Source: Saprospirales bacterium (GTDB lineage Bacteria > Bacteroidota > Bacteroidia > Chitinophagales > Saprospiraceae). From it: a DNA stretch of 64,000 nucleotides. The translations under genes and the position numbers were made by a program. The stretch's first letter is position 1, and each line of letters begins with the position of its first letter. The DNA lies in assembly GCA_016711045.1 (NCBI GenBank), contig JADJTT010000002.1, forward strand, positions 248,001-312,000, read 5' to 3'. The notes under the pieces were generated by a model, which made no database searches, was not told the DNA's origin, and was given only the letters and a program-made list of their open reading frames with translations. Shown one piece after another: positions 26,278-35,753 of the stretch.

Positions 26278-27711
26278 CTACTCCACTTTATACAAAAAAC
26301 CATTCACCACCACATACGCCCGCTTTCCTCCTTTTACCAAAAAGAAAGAAGGATTCTCCCCTAACCGGATGGCGTTATCGGGCGCCTTGGCTTTGGCGCT
26401 ATATAGGCGGAACGGCAACTCATCGACGTCCGACTTATTCGGCACACTCTGTACCCGCACATCGGTATAGCCCTGGCGGTGGAGATCTGAAAAATTCATT
26501 TGCTTCAGGCTGGACAAGCCGGTGAGCACCGTAGGATACAACTTGCCGGGTTCCAGGGTGTAGCCGGAGGCACCCAATTCTTCATACGCATTGGACGTGG
26601 AAAGGTCTCCGATATCCGAAATCATGCTTTGGTAATAATAATTGCGGCTCGAATTGTAGGGATTCTCATTGCGATTGAAGCCCAGGTCAACGATATAGCT
26701 TTTTCCGTTTTCTACCAGGCGTGCATCTCGGATGAGCAGGTCCATCAAGTGGCGGTCGTTGTAAAACAGGTCCTGATAGGATTGAATAGAATAGGTTTCA
26801 TAAGACTGCCGGGCGATCGATTCAAAGGCCACCAACAAGAGATTGAAGTGGAGTTTTCGGATCTTTTGTTTCTCGGGGTCGCCCTCCAACCCCCCGCATT
26901 CGATCAGGATGGTGCGGGTACCCCAGCGTTGCATATTGTCGCCAAAAGCCCGGGGCTCGAAAGCATCGTCAAAGCGGGCCACCTGCCCGGGGATGTATTG
27001 CTGAAGCCAGCGATTGAGCACAACGACCATTTGCATGGCGTTTTTCCGCTTTTCATTTACGCTTTTTGCCGAATCAAATGCGGGGGCCAGGAAGGAAAAA
27101 GTAGCTTCCCCGGAGGTAGGTCCTACGGCATTGTATTTGGATTGATCATGCAGGTTGAATCCCCAGTCTGCATCGATCTCGTCGCGTATTTTTTTCAGCA
27201 AGGCCCCTTCGGGTGTCTGGAGCCGCAAGGCATCGCGGTTGATATCGATATCGATGGCGTTGCGGCGTTGGTACAACTCCGCCCCATCCGGATTGAGCAT
27301 AGGAATGAAATATAGGCTGAGCTGTTCGCGGAACAGGGCCCGCAAGTTGTTAAACTCATCATTGCCCTGCAAAAATTTGAACAAGTCGAACAGGGCCATG
27401 GTGGCAGTCGATTCGTCGCCGTGCATCTGCGACCAGAGCAGCACTTTCACCGGACCTGTCCCGTACCGAACCACATATATCGGACGCCCTTCGATCGATT
27501 GGCCCCGCTCCCGCACCTCAAATCCGGGCTTTCGGGCCAGAGAAAGGATAAGCGGCTCCATTTCGGCATGTTTGAACCGCCGGTCCTGGATCGCGCTCTC
27601 CCGATACCGGTCGTACCGGTTCAACAAGTCATCAGACCAGGAAGGGGTTTGCGCCAAACAAGACACGGTTAAAAGGACCCATACAGGGACAAAAGAAATT
27701 AGCTTGAACAT
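26278..27711 (-). CDS. M14 family zinc carboxypeptidase, secreted
   Basis: Exported metallopeptidase of 477 residues with a signal peptide (cleavage near VSCLAQ). The zinc-binding HxxE is QMHGDES, near residue 98, and the third ligand is the His in GFNLHDQ near 190. The segment PMLNPDGAELYQRRNAIDIDINRD is the usual substrate-binding region of the family (Asn-Arg pair). The C-terminal 150 residues form an extra beta-rich domain. Likely role: peptide or peptidoglycan-peptide trimming outside the inner membrane. The gene is solitary. Confidence 0.9.
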   Translation of the reverse strand: MFKLISFVPVWVLLTVSCLAQTPSWSDDLLNRYDRYRESAIQDRRFKHAEMEPLILSLARKPGFEVRERGQSIEGRPIYVVRYGTGPVKVLLWSQMHGDESTATMALFDLFKFLQGNDEFNNLRALFREQLSLYFIPMLNPDGAELYQRRNAIDIDINRDALRLQTPEGALLKKIRDEIDADWGFNLHDQSKYNAVGPTSGEATFSFLAPAFDSAKSVNEKRKNAMQMVVVLNRWLQQYIPGQVARFDDAFEPRAFGDNMQRWGTRTILIECGGLEGDPEKQKIRKLHFNLLLVAFESIARQSYETYSIQSYQDLFYNDRHLMDLLIRDARLVENGKSYIVDLGFNRNENPYNSSRNYYYQSMISDIGDLSTSNAYEELGASGYTLEPGKLYPTVLTGLSSLKQMNFSDLHRQGYTDVRVQSVPNKSDVDELPFRLYSAKAKAPDNAIRLGENPSFFLVKGGKRAYVVVNGFLYKVE

Positions 27712-27789
27712 TAGCGAGGTGTTTTGTGCGTTCTACCCTGCAATTTCGTATTTTTCTGACATCCATTCCGACACCGAAAAAGGAAATTC

Positions 27790-29160
27790 ATGGAAACCTT
27801 ACAATCTATCAATCCCGCAACCGACACCCCTATTGCCACGTATACCGTGATGCCTCCGCTTGAAGTGGAAAGTCGCATTCAGGAGGCCCACAAGGCATTT
27901 TTGGAATGGCGGCAACTTTCTATCGCAGACAGAGCGCCTTTTTTGGTGCGTGTAGCCGATCTGCTCGACCAGAAGCGGAATGAGCTTGCCCGGCTGATCA
28001 CCCTGGAAATGGGCAAGATACTGTCTGAAGCCGAGGCAGAAGTAGCTAAATGCTCCTGGGTCTGCCGGCATTACGCCGAACAAGCGGAAGCCTTTCTGGC
28101 CCCCGAACGGATCACTACCGATGCCGTGTTGAGTTATGTCACCTACCAGCCCTTAGGCGTGATCCTTGCCGTCATGCCCTGGAATTTTCCTTTCTGGCAG
28201 GTTTTCCGGTTTGCGGCGCCGGCGTTGATGGCCGGCAATGCAGGCTTGCTCAAACACGCTTCCAATGTGACGGGCTGCTCCAGGGCCATCGAATCGATAT
28301 TTTCGGAAGCAGGGTTACCTCAGGGGTTATTTGCCCACCTCGCCATTCCGGGTTCACGTGTATCCGGGGTCATCGAGCACCCCCTGGTAAAAGCCGTTAC
28401 CCTCACTGGCAGTGAAAGCGCCGGCAGTGCAGTAGCCGCACATGCCGGGAAGCATATCAAAAAAACAGTACTGGAATTGGGCGGTAGCGATGCCTACCTG
28501 ATCCTTGAAGACGCCGACCTGGACATGGCCGCCGAAGTTTGCGCGTTCAGCCGGCTTCTCAATGCCGGGCAGAGCTGCATCGGCGCCAAACGGTTTATCC
28601 CGGTAGCTTCTGTGCACGACGAATTCCTGAAGCGTTTCCGGGATCAAATGGCAAAGGCCATGATGGGCGATCCTTTCGACCGAACAGCCGACCTGGGCCC
28701 CTTGGCTCGACATGATCTGCGGGTACAACTGCACCAACAAGTGCAGGATAGTATTCAGAAAGGCGCCCATTGTGTTTTAGGAGGCATGCCCCCATCGCCA
28801 CCAGGGGCTTTCTATCCCCCTACCATCCTTTCAGAAGTGACGAAAGGGATGCCTGCCTATGAAGAGGAGCTCTTTGGTCCCGTAGCCGCGGTGATCCGGG
28901 CCAGAGACGAACAACACGCTATTCAATTGGCCAACGACAGCAGGTTTGGACTCGGTTCGGCAGTTTTTACCCAGGACCTCGACCGGGGAGAACGCATCGC
29001 TTCCCGGCATTTGGAAGCCGGGAGCAGTTTTGTCAACACGTTTGTCCGGTCCGATCCGAGACTCCCGTTCGGAGGGATCAAGGTCAGTGGGTATGGGCGG
29101 GAATTATCCCGGTTCGGGATTCTCGAATTTGTGAATGTAAAAACGGTGTATGTGGCCTGA
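27790..29160 (+). CDS. NAD(P)-dependent aldehyde dehydrogenase (succinate-semialdehyde dehydrogenase-like)
   Basis: Oxidises an aldehyde to the acid using NAD(P); 456 residues. The catalytic Glu is in LELGGSDAYL near residue 229 and the catalytic Cys in NAGQSCIGAKRF near 263. The cofactor segment is VMPWNFPFWQVFR near 128. The C-terminal FGGIKVSGYGRELSRFG is typical. Length and the FWQVFRFAAPALMAGN segment match the GabD/SSADH group common in Bacteroidota; substrate is not fixed by sequence. The gene has its own promoter region after a divergent M14 gene. Confidence 0.9.
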   Translation: METLQSINPATDTPIATYTVMPPLEVESRIQEAHKAFLEWRQLSIADRAPFLVRVADLLDQKRNELARLITLEMGKILSEAEAEVAKCSWVCRHYAEQAEAFLAPERITTDAVLSYVTYQPLGVILAVMPWNFPFWQVFRFAAPALMAGNAGLLKHASNVTGCSRAIESIFSEAGLPQGLFAHLAIPGSRVSGVIEHPLVKAVTLTGSESAGSAVAAHAGKHIKKTVLELGGSDAYLILEDADLDMAAEVCAFSRLLNAGQSCIGAKRFIPVASVHDEFLKRFRDQMAKAMMGDPFDRTADLGPLARHDLRVQLHQQVQDSIQKGAHCVLGGMPPSPPGAFYPPTILSEVTKGMPAYEEELFGPVAAVIRARDEQHAIQLANDSRFGLGSAVFTQDLDRGERIASRHLEAGSSFVNTFVRSDPRLPFGGIKVSGYGRELSRFGILEFVNVKTVYVA

Positions 29161-29162
29161 AG

Positions 29163-29684
29163 CTATTCCAGTGAAAGCTTGATCTCATCCAGCAACAGCT
29201 TGAGCTGAATCCTGCTTTCTTCGAAAGAAAGGTTGCCCCTCCGGTTTACTTCCAGGGTCATGCTGATGAAGTGATTGCCGTGGAGGATGGTACGCTCGAA
29301 GTGAAGCTTATTCCCTACCTGCAGCAGCACCTCAAACTGTTCATCAGAAAAGGTTTTTTCCAGTTCCTTTATCTCGTCGCCGGCATTGTTACTTTTGATC
29401 ACCTCCACAAAATCTACGTATTCTTCATTGACACTCCAACCCATTACATTGAAATATCCGTATACCCGTAATTGAAAATTCCCATCCGACGAAAGCACGG
29501 CAAGTCCGTCATTATTTTCAGAGAGGTGCTTTTGCGTAAGCTTAGTCCCCGGATATTCCAGGCAAAACCCGTAACGGGCGTTGCAGTATTGTTCCAGTGT
29601 AGGCGGCAAATTTTCGGCGCTAGCCCACAGTGCTGCAAAAAGCATCATTGAACCAAGAAGGGAAACTCGTAATATCCTGTCCAT
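29163..29684 (-). CDS. Secreted protein of unknown function
   Basis: Protein of 173 residues with a signal peptide (about residues 1-23, cleavage near WASAEN). The mature part has two cysteines in CNARYGFCLEYP, likely a disulphide, and strands typical of a small beta-sandwich (GNFQLRVYGYF). Near residue 130 lies FERTILHGNHFISMTLEVNRRG. I do not recognise the family. The gene ends two bases after the convergent aldehyde dehydrogenase stop. Confidence 0.6.
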   Translation of the reverse strand: MDRILRVSLLGSMMLFAALWASAENLPPTLEQYCNARYGFCLEYPGTKLTQKHLSENNDGLAVLSSDGNFQLRVYGYFNVMGWSVNEEYVDFVEVIKSNNAGDEIKELEKTFSDEQFEVLLQVGNKLHFERTILHGNHFISMTLEVNRRGNLSFEESRIQLKLLLDEIKLSLE

Positions 29685-29843
29685 TTGGAAAAAAATTTTG
29701 GGTGAAACGGATTTTGGGATTTTGACTCTTTTATTTAACCAACGTCACTCCGGCACCCCGGACATTGACGTTAAGATACCGAATCTTAACTTAGTTTACA
29801 TAAAAAATCTTCAATCTTGATACAACTTTCTTTGGGATTAGGA

Positions 29844-29907
29844 GGGATTGAAAGGGATTGAGAGGGATTATTTCTAGGTTTAATCCCTCTCAATCCCTTT
29901 CAATCCC
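29844..29907. repeat. Perfect 27-bp palindrome built from GGGATTGA repeats
   Basis: The left arm (29844-29870) contains three copies of GGGATT(G)A separated by AA and GA. The right arm (29881-29907) is its exact complement. The 10-base loop is TTTCTAGGTT. It lies beyond the stop of the minus-strand GT39 gene and 160 bases before the start of the unknown secreted protein. No U-tract follows. Confidence 0.8.
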
Positions 29908-29980
29908 CTCTTTCACAAAGCTCAGCACTTCGCCCTATATGAGTTATAATTTCATACGGTTCCATAAGGCCGATATTTTA

Positions 29981-31579
29981 CTATTCCTCCCTTTTCTCCA
30001 CAGGCTCCCGAATACGGCCTGTCTGCAAGCGTTTTTTATCAAAACGCATGAAAAATTCCCCCACCGGATCCCACTCTGCAGACGGATAAGTTTCCGGGTC
30101 CACAATAATGTAATCGCCCGGTTGGAATCCCTCAAACCTCCGCTCCAATAACTGCTGTCGCACGGCGGTGAGGTAAAAGGAATTGGTGTATTGTAATGCG
30201 GTATTTTTGTAAATATACAAGTTGGGCGCCTCCTTCAATTGCTGCGCCATTTGTATTGTACTCTCCTTGCACCGGGTTCCCCAATCTTCCCGATGCCGGT
30301 CGGGAAGCACAAACCAGTCGAATCCCAACCGGAGGACGAGCATAGCTACCAGCACGACCAGGACCCGGTCGGTTCGCCATTTCCAAAAAGCCAGGAGCAG
30401 ACTACTCAGGAGCAGAACCAGCAAGGCGGATTTCCAATAGTAGCCATCTACCCACTGCGCGCGCGCCCAAAAGAACGGCAAAAAAGCCGCCACCCATAGC
30501 AGACCCAGAAAGCCGCCCCATATCCATTCCAATACCCGGTACACCAGAGTCCATTCCCCGACATGCTTCTCCTGCAAATAAAAAAACACCCCAAACAACA
30601 GCGGGGCGTGCATCAGCAAATACCGTGGATAAACCCCCACAGAAGTCCAGTACAGCAGGATGTTGGCCAGAAAAATCAGGGCCAGGTAAAAGGTGAACGC
30701 ATCTTCCCGAAGCCAATTCCAGATCTTGCGATGAAAAATAAACAGAATGCCCAACGACCAGGGGAAAAAATGATAGATCATCTCGAAAGGAAAGGTCAGA
30801 AAATGGACCACGGTATCTCCCCATCCGTATTGTACCGCCGTTCGTTTAGAGGACTCGTCCAGCAAGGTCGGGAATATTTCGGCCAGGGTATGATAATGGC
30901 TATACTGCCAGTAATACAACCCCAATAGCGTCAGAAACAAAAGCCCCCCCGCCACATGGGCCAGGGAAAAGAACCGGCTCCATGCCCGGCGATATCCGAA
31001 ATAGACCAACAAGGTGAGCCCCTGAAATACAACAGAGGGCAATCCTTTCATCATGAACCCCGCAGCGGCAAGGGTATAAGAAACCAGAAAAAGGGTCCAC
31101 CAGCGTTGCTTTTCATAGGCATGATACACCACCATAAAGGACAAAAAAGTAACCCAGGAAAAGGTAATATCGATGAGGCCCAGCTGGCTATCCCACAGCA
31201 AAACCCTGCCACAGGTGATAAAACTCAGCGCAACGATCCATGCCAGGCGGGTGGTGTAGTGTTTTCGAAAAAAATAGAAGATGGTCGCCCCATAGCCGAG
31301 CAGCGACACCACCGTGGCCAGCCGCGGCACCCATTCCTCCCATACCCCGAACAAGTTGAAATACCCCAACAGGATCCAGTTGAATAACGGAGGCTTGTTA
31401 TAATACCACTCCCCGTTGAGGGTGGGTGCTATGTAATTGCCAGATAGCTTCATCTCCAGGGCCACCAGCGAACGGATGGCTTCATCGTCGATGAAGGTCA
31501 TCAGCCCCAGGTTGGTTAGCAGGGCCGGCAACAACAATAAGCCGAAAAGGATAAGTAATATGCGGGTCGATCGGGTCAT
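29981..31579 (-). CDS. GT39/ArnT-like polytopic glycosyltransferase (GT-C)
   Basis: Membrane glycosyltransferase of 532 residues with about 12 helices and a C-terminal periplasmic domain. The first extracytoplasmic loop carries FIDDEAIRSLVALEM, the Asp-Glu catalytic pair of GT-C enzymes, followed by GEWYYNKPPLFNWIL, typical of ArnT/PMT (GT39, Pfam PMT_2). Such enzymes move a sugar from a polyprenyl phosphate to lipid A, protein or another acceptor; the acceptor is not predicted. It begins 6 bases after the stop of another polytopic protein, so the two are probably an operon. Confidence 0.83.
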   Translation of the reverse strand: MTRSTRILLILFGLLLLPALLTNLGLMTFIDDEAIRSLVALEMKLSGNYIAPTLNGEWYYNKPPLFNWILLGYFNLFGVWEEWVPRLATVVSLLGYGATIFYFFRKHYTTRLAWIVALSFITCGRVLLWDSQLGLIDITFSWVTFLSFMVVYHAYEKQRWWTLFLVSYTLAAAGFMMKGLPSVVFQGLTLLVYFGYRRAWSRFFSLAHVAGGLLFLTLLGLYYWQYSHYHTLAEIFPTLLDESSKRTAVQYGWGDTVVHFLTFPFEMIYHFFPWSLGILFIFHRKIWNWLREDAFTFYLALIFLANILLYWTSVGVYPRYLLMHAPLLFGVFFYLQEKHVGEWTLVYRVLEWIWGGFLGLLWVAAFLPFFWARAQWVDGYYWKSALLVLLLSSLLLAFWKWRTDRVLVVLVAMLVLRLGFDWFVLPDRHREDWGTRCKESTIQMAQQLKEAPNLYIYKNTALQYTNSFYLTAVRQQLLERRFEGFQPGDYIIVDPETYPSAEWDPVGEFFMRFDKKRLQTGRIREPVEKREE

Positions 31580-31585
31580 TTCAGC

Positions 31586-33379
31586 TTATTTTCCGTGCAG
31601 TAACTCCACTTTTAAATCGTCAATATAGACTGTTTTCACTTCCGACAAGTTGTCGAAATAGACCCTGATTTCGTCAAAAGGTTCAGTTGGAAACCGAAAA
31701 TCGGCGCCGGTCTCCACCCAGTGCCGGGATTTCATCACCCGGGGCACGCGCACCAGATTGTCGTAGATCGTAGTCCCCGATTGGGCAAATGCCACATGCA
31801 GTTGCCCCATTTTCCAAATATCCCATTCTTTTTTATACCCGAAAAATTGACCGCTCACGTGCACCCCATTGGCTTTTTTCAGGTCGGGTTGGTAAGGGAT
31901 CGAATAGAATACACTTCTGGAAAGGGGACCGATTTTGAGGGACTGATTGCCGGAAAAAGCCGTATCCCGGCTGATCTGCAGGGAGTCGGAGCCGGGGCTT
32001 TCAAAATCCCGAAAAAAGACGGTCTCCACCACCTTCGGATGGCGAAACGGTCGCACATTGGAATCCATCAGAAATTGATCGGTCGTGGTGACCCGGGTAT
32101 TGAAAAATAGCTTCCAGTAATAGGCCCGGTTCATATTTTCCGGGTCGAGCCCACCAGCGTGCGCCTGCCAGGTTTGGAACAGGTTGAGCGCTATACCAAA
32201 AAGGAGTATTGAAAACAGGACAACCCTGCTCCACCAAAGCTTCCACCCCGCCTCCACCAGTGCGGCCATCGGAAAGGCCAGCAACGCATAGGACTGTACC
32301 ATGGCACGCTGCCCAAAGCTGCCTCCATACCACCAGACGTCCCAGGCCGAGACGATCCAGGTGTTGACGATAAAAAATAGAAAGGCAACCCAAAACAGGT
32401 CCTTCCTTCGCCACAAAAACAGGAACCCTACAATAGCCAGGGATAGTAGCGGGGAATAGACCAACCATCCTTTTTTGTAGGAAAAAAAGACGTCCAACAG
32501 GTGGGGATGTAAAAAGCTAAACCCCTGGTCCTGATAGGAGTATACGATCCAATCGCCTGAAACGGACTTCCAGTAGATCAGCTGAAACGCGCCGACCGCG
32601 AGGGCGGCCAAGGCCGCTATTCCAAGGTCCAGCCTTCGCTTCCGGAAAAGATCAAGTCGAGCCCGCAACCCGTTCCAGCCCCAAAGCAAGGGGATCAATC
32701 CCACGATAATATCGGTGGGACGGGTCAGGGCAGCAAGGCCGACCACCAAACCGATCGCAAGGCCGTATTTGGCGTTCGGCTTTTCGTGCCACCGGATCGA
32801 CAACCAGATCAGCAGTGCATAGAGCGTAAAAAGATAATTGTGTGTAAGTGCCGCATCGATAGAAGCATAGTTGAAGTAGTTGGTGCCGATACCGACGAGG
32901 AGAATGACCAGGGCAGCGACCTCGTCGCGAAAGTAGCGCCGGAGGTTGAGCCGGGTGAGCCATAGTCCCCAAAAAGCGATCAGCAGGCTTCCCCAATGAA
33001 TGGCGGCCTGGTAAGGAAAAGAAAATCCGTCGGCAGGGTAATCGCTCAGGGAAGCCCACACATGTCCTGCCGCAAAGAAGGGCAAATACTGAAGCGCCAG
33101 ACCCATGGAGTATTTCATCACATAGCCCTCTTTATAGGGAAAGGCCTGGTAAAACTCCCAGCTTGGCTGGTATTTTTCCAGGATCGAGTCCTTAAACTCC
33201 ATTTGCTGAGGATCCTGGTAGATCAGGTAGGTGGGCAGATACCAGTAATACCCGCTGACATCCCAACTCAGGGTAGCCTCCCAAACCGGTTTCGACCATT
33301 TGGGGTACCAGCAAGCGGCAGCTATCAGGAAGAGACAACTGATTAGCCAGGCGAGGGATGAAAGGTTGTTGATCTTCAA
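31586..33379 (-). CDS. Polytopic membrane protein, probable GT-C fold
   Basis: 597 residues with roughly 10-12 membrane helices and a soluble beta-rich C-terminal domain (about residues 430-597). The first loop has SWDVSGYYWYLPTYLIYQD, which resembles the Asp-containing catalytic loop of GT-C glycosyltransferases, but no clear family name emerges. The C-terminal domain (GNQSLKIGPLSRSVF, then VHVSGQFFGYKKEWD) looks like a carbohydrate-binding beta sandwich. It is the first gene of a pair with the ArnT-like protein and lies below HIT across an 18-bp hairpin. Confidence 0.65.
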   Translation of the reverse strand: MKINNLSSLAWLISCLFLIAAACWYPKWSKPVWEATLSWDVSGYYWYLPTYLIYQDPQQMEFKDSILEKYQPSWEFYQAFPYKEGYVMKYSMGLALQYLPFFAAGHVWASLSDYPADGFSFPYQAAIHWGSLLIAFWGLWLTRLNLRRYFRDEVAALVILLVGIGTNYFNYASIDAALTHNYLFTLYALLIWLSIRWHEKPNAKYGLAIGLVVGLAALTRPTDIIVGLIPLLWGWNGLRARLDLFRKRRLDLGIAALAALAVGAFQLIYWKSVSGDWIVYSYQDQGFSFLHPHLLDVFFSYKKGWLVYSPLLSLAIVGFLFLWRRKDLFWVAFLFFIVNTWIVSAWDVWWYGGSFGQRAMVQSYALLAFPMAALVEAGWKLWWSRVVLFSILLFGIALNLFQTWQAHAGGLDPENMNRAYYWKLFFNTRVTTTDQFLMDSNVRPFRHPKVVETVFFRDFESPGSDSLQISRDTAFSGNQSLKIGPLSRSVFYSIPYQPDLKKANGVHVSGQFFGYKKEWDIWKMGQLHVAFAQSGTTIYDNLVRVPRVMKSRHWVETGADFRFPTEPFDEIRVYFDNLSEVKTVYIDDLKVELLHGK

Positions 33380-33392
33380 AAACAGGATCTTT

Positions 33393-33433
33393 TAATTGAA
33401 TGGAATGCGCCGAAAGCGCATTCCATTCAATTA
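33393..33433. terminator. 18-bp hairpin overlapping the HIT stop codon
   Basis: Arms 33393-33410 and 33416-33433 are exactly complementary around a CGAAA loop. The right arm contains the last codons and stop of the HIT gene; the left arm ends just before the next start. On the minus strand it is followed by TTAAAAGATCC, with no real U-tract. This is compatible with a weak terminator or mRNA end. Confidence 0.6.
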
Positions 33434-33849
33434 GTTGAGATAATCTTTTCAATGATCTCCAGTGCAATCGAATCCAACTCCTCCCGCCCGGCTTTCTTTT
33501 GCTGGAATTGAAAGCGAATACCGTCGCCCCGGTGGCGGGGGATAATATGTAAATGTGCATGGGGAATTTCCTGTCCGGCAGCCTGCCCGTTATTGAGTAC
33601 CAGGTTACTTGCATCACAGCGAACCCCGGAAGCCCGGATCGCCGTTTCGACCGTCTGTGCTACCTGAAATAGCCGGCCCGCCGTTTCAGCAGGCAATCCC
33701 GATACCAATTCCGAGTGTTGTTTAGGGACAACCAGGACATGTCCGGGATTAATCGGATAGGCATCCATGAAAGCCATCACCAGGTCGTCTTCGTATACCT
33801 TGTGGGAAGGAATCTTCCCTTCAATAATTTGGCAAAAAATACAAGCCAT
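33427..33849 (-). CDS. HIT family protein (histidine triad nucleotide hydrolase)
   Basis: Cytosolic protein of 140 residues of the HINT-like branch, which hydrolyses nucleoside phosphoramidates or dinucleotides. The triad is IPHAHLHIIPR near residues 98-108 (catalytic middle His), and the N-terminal MACIFCQIIEGKIPS contains the CxxC-like pair common in bacterial HITs. ATG 33849 was chosen because it starts MACIFCQ; an upstream in-frame ATG at 33873 adds eight non-conserved residues. A -7 element lies just upstream. Confidence 0.92.
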   Translation of the reverse strand: MACIFCQIIEGKIPSHKVYEDDLVMAFMDAYPINPGHVLVVPKQHSELVSGLPAETAGRLFQVAQTVETAIRASGVRCDASNLVLNNGQAAGQEIPHAHLHIIPRHRGDGIRFQFQQKKAGREELDSIALEIIEKIISTN

Positions 33850-33870
33850 TGTTCTTACATTTATGGATGC

Positions 33871-33878
33871 CAAATATA
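33871..33878 (-). promoter_or_regulatory. -7 element for the HIT gene
   Basis: Minus-strand TATATTTG matches TAnnTTTG and lies 21 bases before the chosen HIT start, giving a short leader. It supports ATG 33849 over 33873, which would lie inside the element. Confidence 0.55.
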
Positions 33879-33964
33879 GGGAGAAAATGCGGGATGGCCC
33901 GGTTTTGGCGATTAATCACAAGGCACGAATCCCAATTTTTCCCTATCTTGGAGGACTGAACTTA

Positions 33965-33998
33965 TAGATATGGGCGCGCGTGCGCGCGCCCATATCTA
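33965..33998. repeat. Perfect 16-bp palindrome between divergent genes
   Basis: TAGATATGGGCGCGCG (33965-33980) and its exact complement (33983-33998) with a 2-base centre. It lies 46 bases before the PLD start and upstream of the divergent HIT gene. A terminator has no obvious use here. Confidence 0.7.
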
Positions 33999-34044
33999 AT
34001 CTTTTTGAATTAAGTCTACAGGACTTACACCAAAAGAAAACAAA

Positions 34045-35751
34045 ATGAGCCCAATTGCCAAAACGTACAAGCCTGTCGTGCGCGCAAAGACCCGCGATGG
34101 GAAACTTTCCGGCGCCGCACTCGTAGGCGTCAATTCCATTTTACTCGGTTGGACCCTCGACGAAAACCTCGACCGGGGGAACCTCCTTGGGTTTGGCATC
34201 CGGCGCACCGACTACGACCTCGAAGAAGGGATGATGATCCGAAGCGAGTGGTTTTACGGCAACAAGCGATTTTCCCATCAAATGGATATGGACTACGGGC
34301 CTACCATCTCCACCTACAGCGCCCCCCTTCAGCGATTTAGCTGGGCCGATTATACCGTCAGCAACCGGCGGAGCTATATGTATGAGATCTTTCCGTTTTG
34401 GGGCGACCCCAAAAACTTCGACCGGGAAGAGCCCCTGCGTCTCTATGTGCGCCCGAGTGCGCCCCACGAAGGCGATTGGGGCATCTACACCAACAGGGGA
34501 GTTACCTCCAGCCTCGCCTATCAGGAGCGATTCAAAAGCATCGATCCGGCGGAGAGCAAAGACGCCCAAACCTGGCTGTCGAGGGGCATGAAAGAATCGC
34601 TGTTGGATATCATAAAAGGCGCAGGAAAAAATGATGGGCTGCACATTGCCATTTACGAATTTGAGGACCCCGATGTAGCTGATGCCCTGCGCAAGGCTGC
34701 AGTTAAGGGAGTGGATGTACAGATCGTCTTTCACGCCAAAGAAGGCAACGGAGGCATCGGTAAAACCAGGGAAGAAAACCTGGCCGTTATCAATGCCCAT
34801 GCACTGCAAAATAATGTATTTGCGCGTGAAAAGCCGTTGAACATCAGCCACAATAAGTTCCTGGTATACCTCAAAGACGGCAAGCCCCATACCGTTTGGA
34901 CAGGCACCTGCAATTTTACCTTCTCCGGGTTTTACCTGCAAACCAATATGGCCCTGCAGTTGTCGCATGCGCCCACCGCAGAAGCCTATGAAACCTACCA
35001 CCAGCTCCTCAAATCAGATCCTGATTGCGGTGGGCGAAACAACCCCAATAAGGAGCTCATCGAGGAGATTATCCGGGAGGCTGAAAAATCGCTCCGCAAC
35101 GTAAACTGGAAGGTGAACTTTTCTCCCGTTTCCCGCGACCACCTGCTGGAGTTTACCAACGAAGAGATCCGCAAAGCCAAGAGTGCCGTTTTCATGAGCA
35201 CGCCCTTTGGCCTGGACAAGAGCATACTCGACGCCCTGGCGGCCAATTCCGAACAGATCATCGAATACGGCTTGTGCAACACCACCGCCCGAAAAAAGGT
35301 AGAGCAGCTCAACTCCCGCTATACGCGCTTCTTCACCCCCAGTCGCCTCGAAAGTTACATGGGCCGGCTATGGGACGCCAAAGCTTTCGGCAACAACAAG
35401 ATCCACACCAAAAGCCTGGTAAGAGACCCCTGGAGCGACAACCCCACCGTCATCATCGGAACCGGCAACTTCAGCGATGAAGCCTGCCGCCGAAACGATG
35501 AAAATTTCCTGGTTATCGAAGGCGACCAACGCCTGGCCGCTATCATCACCACGGAGTTCATCCGCATGTGGGAGCATTACAAAAGCAGGTATTTCATCAA
35601 TACGATATACGCCAGCCGTACTGCATCCAAAGCAGAAGAGGTTTCTCAAATGCTGCTCGACAGCGATGGATCCTGGAGCAATACGGCCTTCAAGGAAACT
35701 GCCCGCAGTTATAAGTTTAGGGAGCGGGAAGTATTTGCAGGGATGGAATAG
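34045..35751 (+). CDS. Phospholipase D-like protein with two HKD-type motifs
   Basis: Protein of 568 residues without a signal peptide or membrane helix. An N-terminal beta-rich domain of about 150 residues precedes two PLD-like halves. HKD motif 1 is SHNKFLVYLKDG, with Gly-Thr-x-Asn later in WTGTCNFTFSG (about residues 271-294). HKD motif 2 is IHTKSLVRDPW with GTGNFSDEA (about 453-477). Two motifs allow the usual phosphohistidine mechanism on phosphodiesters, lipid or nucleic acid. The substrate cannot be assigned. It is preceded by a perfect palindrome and followed, convergently, by a gene for an outer-membrane-like protein. Alternative roles include nuclease or cardiolipin-type synthase. 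Confidence 0.8.
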   Translation: MSPIAKTYKPVVRAKTRDGKLSGAALVGVNSILLGWTLDENLDRGNLLGFGIRRTDYDLEEGMMIRSEWFYGNKRFSHQMDMDYGPTISTYSAPLQRFSWADYTVSNRRSYMYEIFPFWGDPKNFDREEPLRLYVRPSAPHEGDWGIYTNRGVTSSLAYQERFKSIDPAESKDAQTWLSRGMKESLLDIIKGAGKNDGLHIAIYEFEDPDVADALRKAAVKGVDVQIVFHAKEGNGGIGKTREENLAVINAHALQNNVFAREKPLNISHNKFLVYLKDGKPHTVWTGTCNFTFSGFYLQTNMALQLSHAPTAEAYETYHQLLKSDPDCGGRNNPNKELIEEIIREAEKSLRNVNWKVNFSPVSRDHLLEFTNEEIRKAKSAVFMSTPFGLDKSILDALAANSEQIIEYGLCNTTARKKVEQLNSRYTRFFTPSRLESYMGRLWDAKAFGNNKIHTKSLVRDPWSDNPTVIIGTGNFSDEACRRNDENFLVIEGDQRLAAIITTEFIRMWEHYKSRYFINTIYASRTASKAEEVSQMLLDSDGSWSNTAFKETARSYKFREREVFAGME

Positions 35752-35753
35752 AT

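Noticed and set aside
29844..29907. GGGATTGA repeats considered as a CRISPR array
   Set aside because: The repeats are only about 8 bases, are directly adjacent without spacers of constant length, and form an inverted pair. No cas genes are present.
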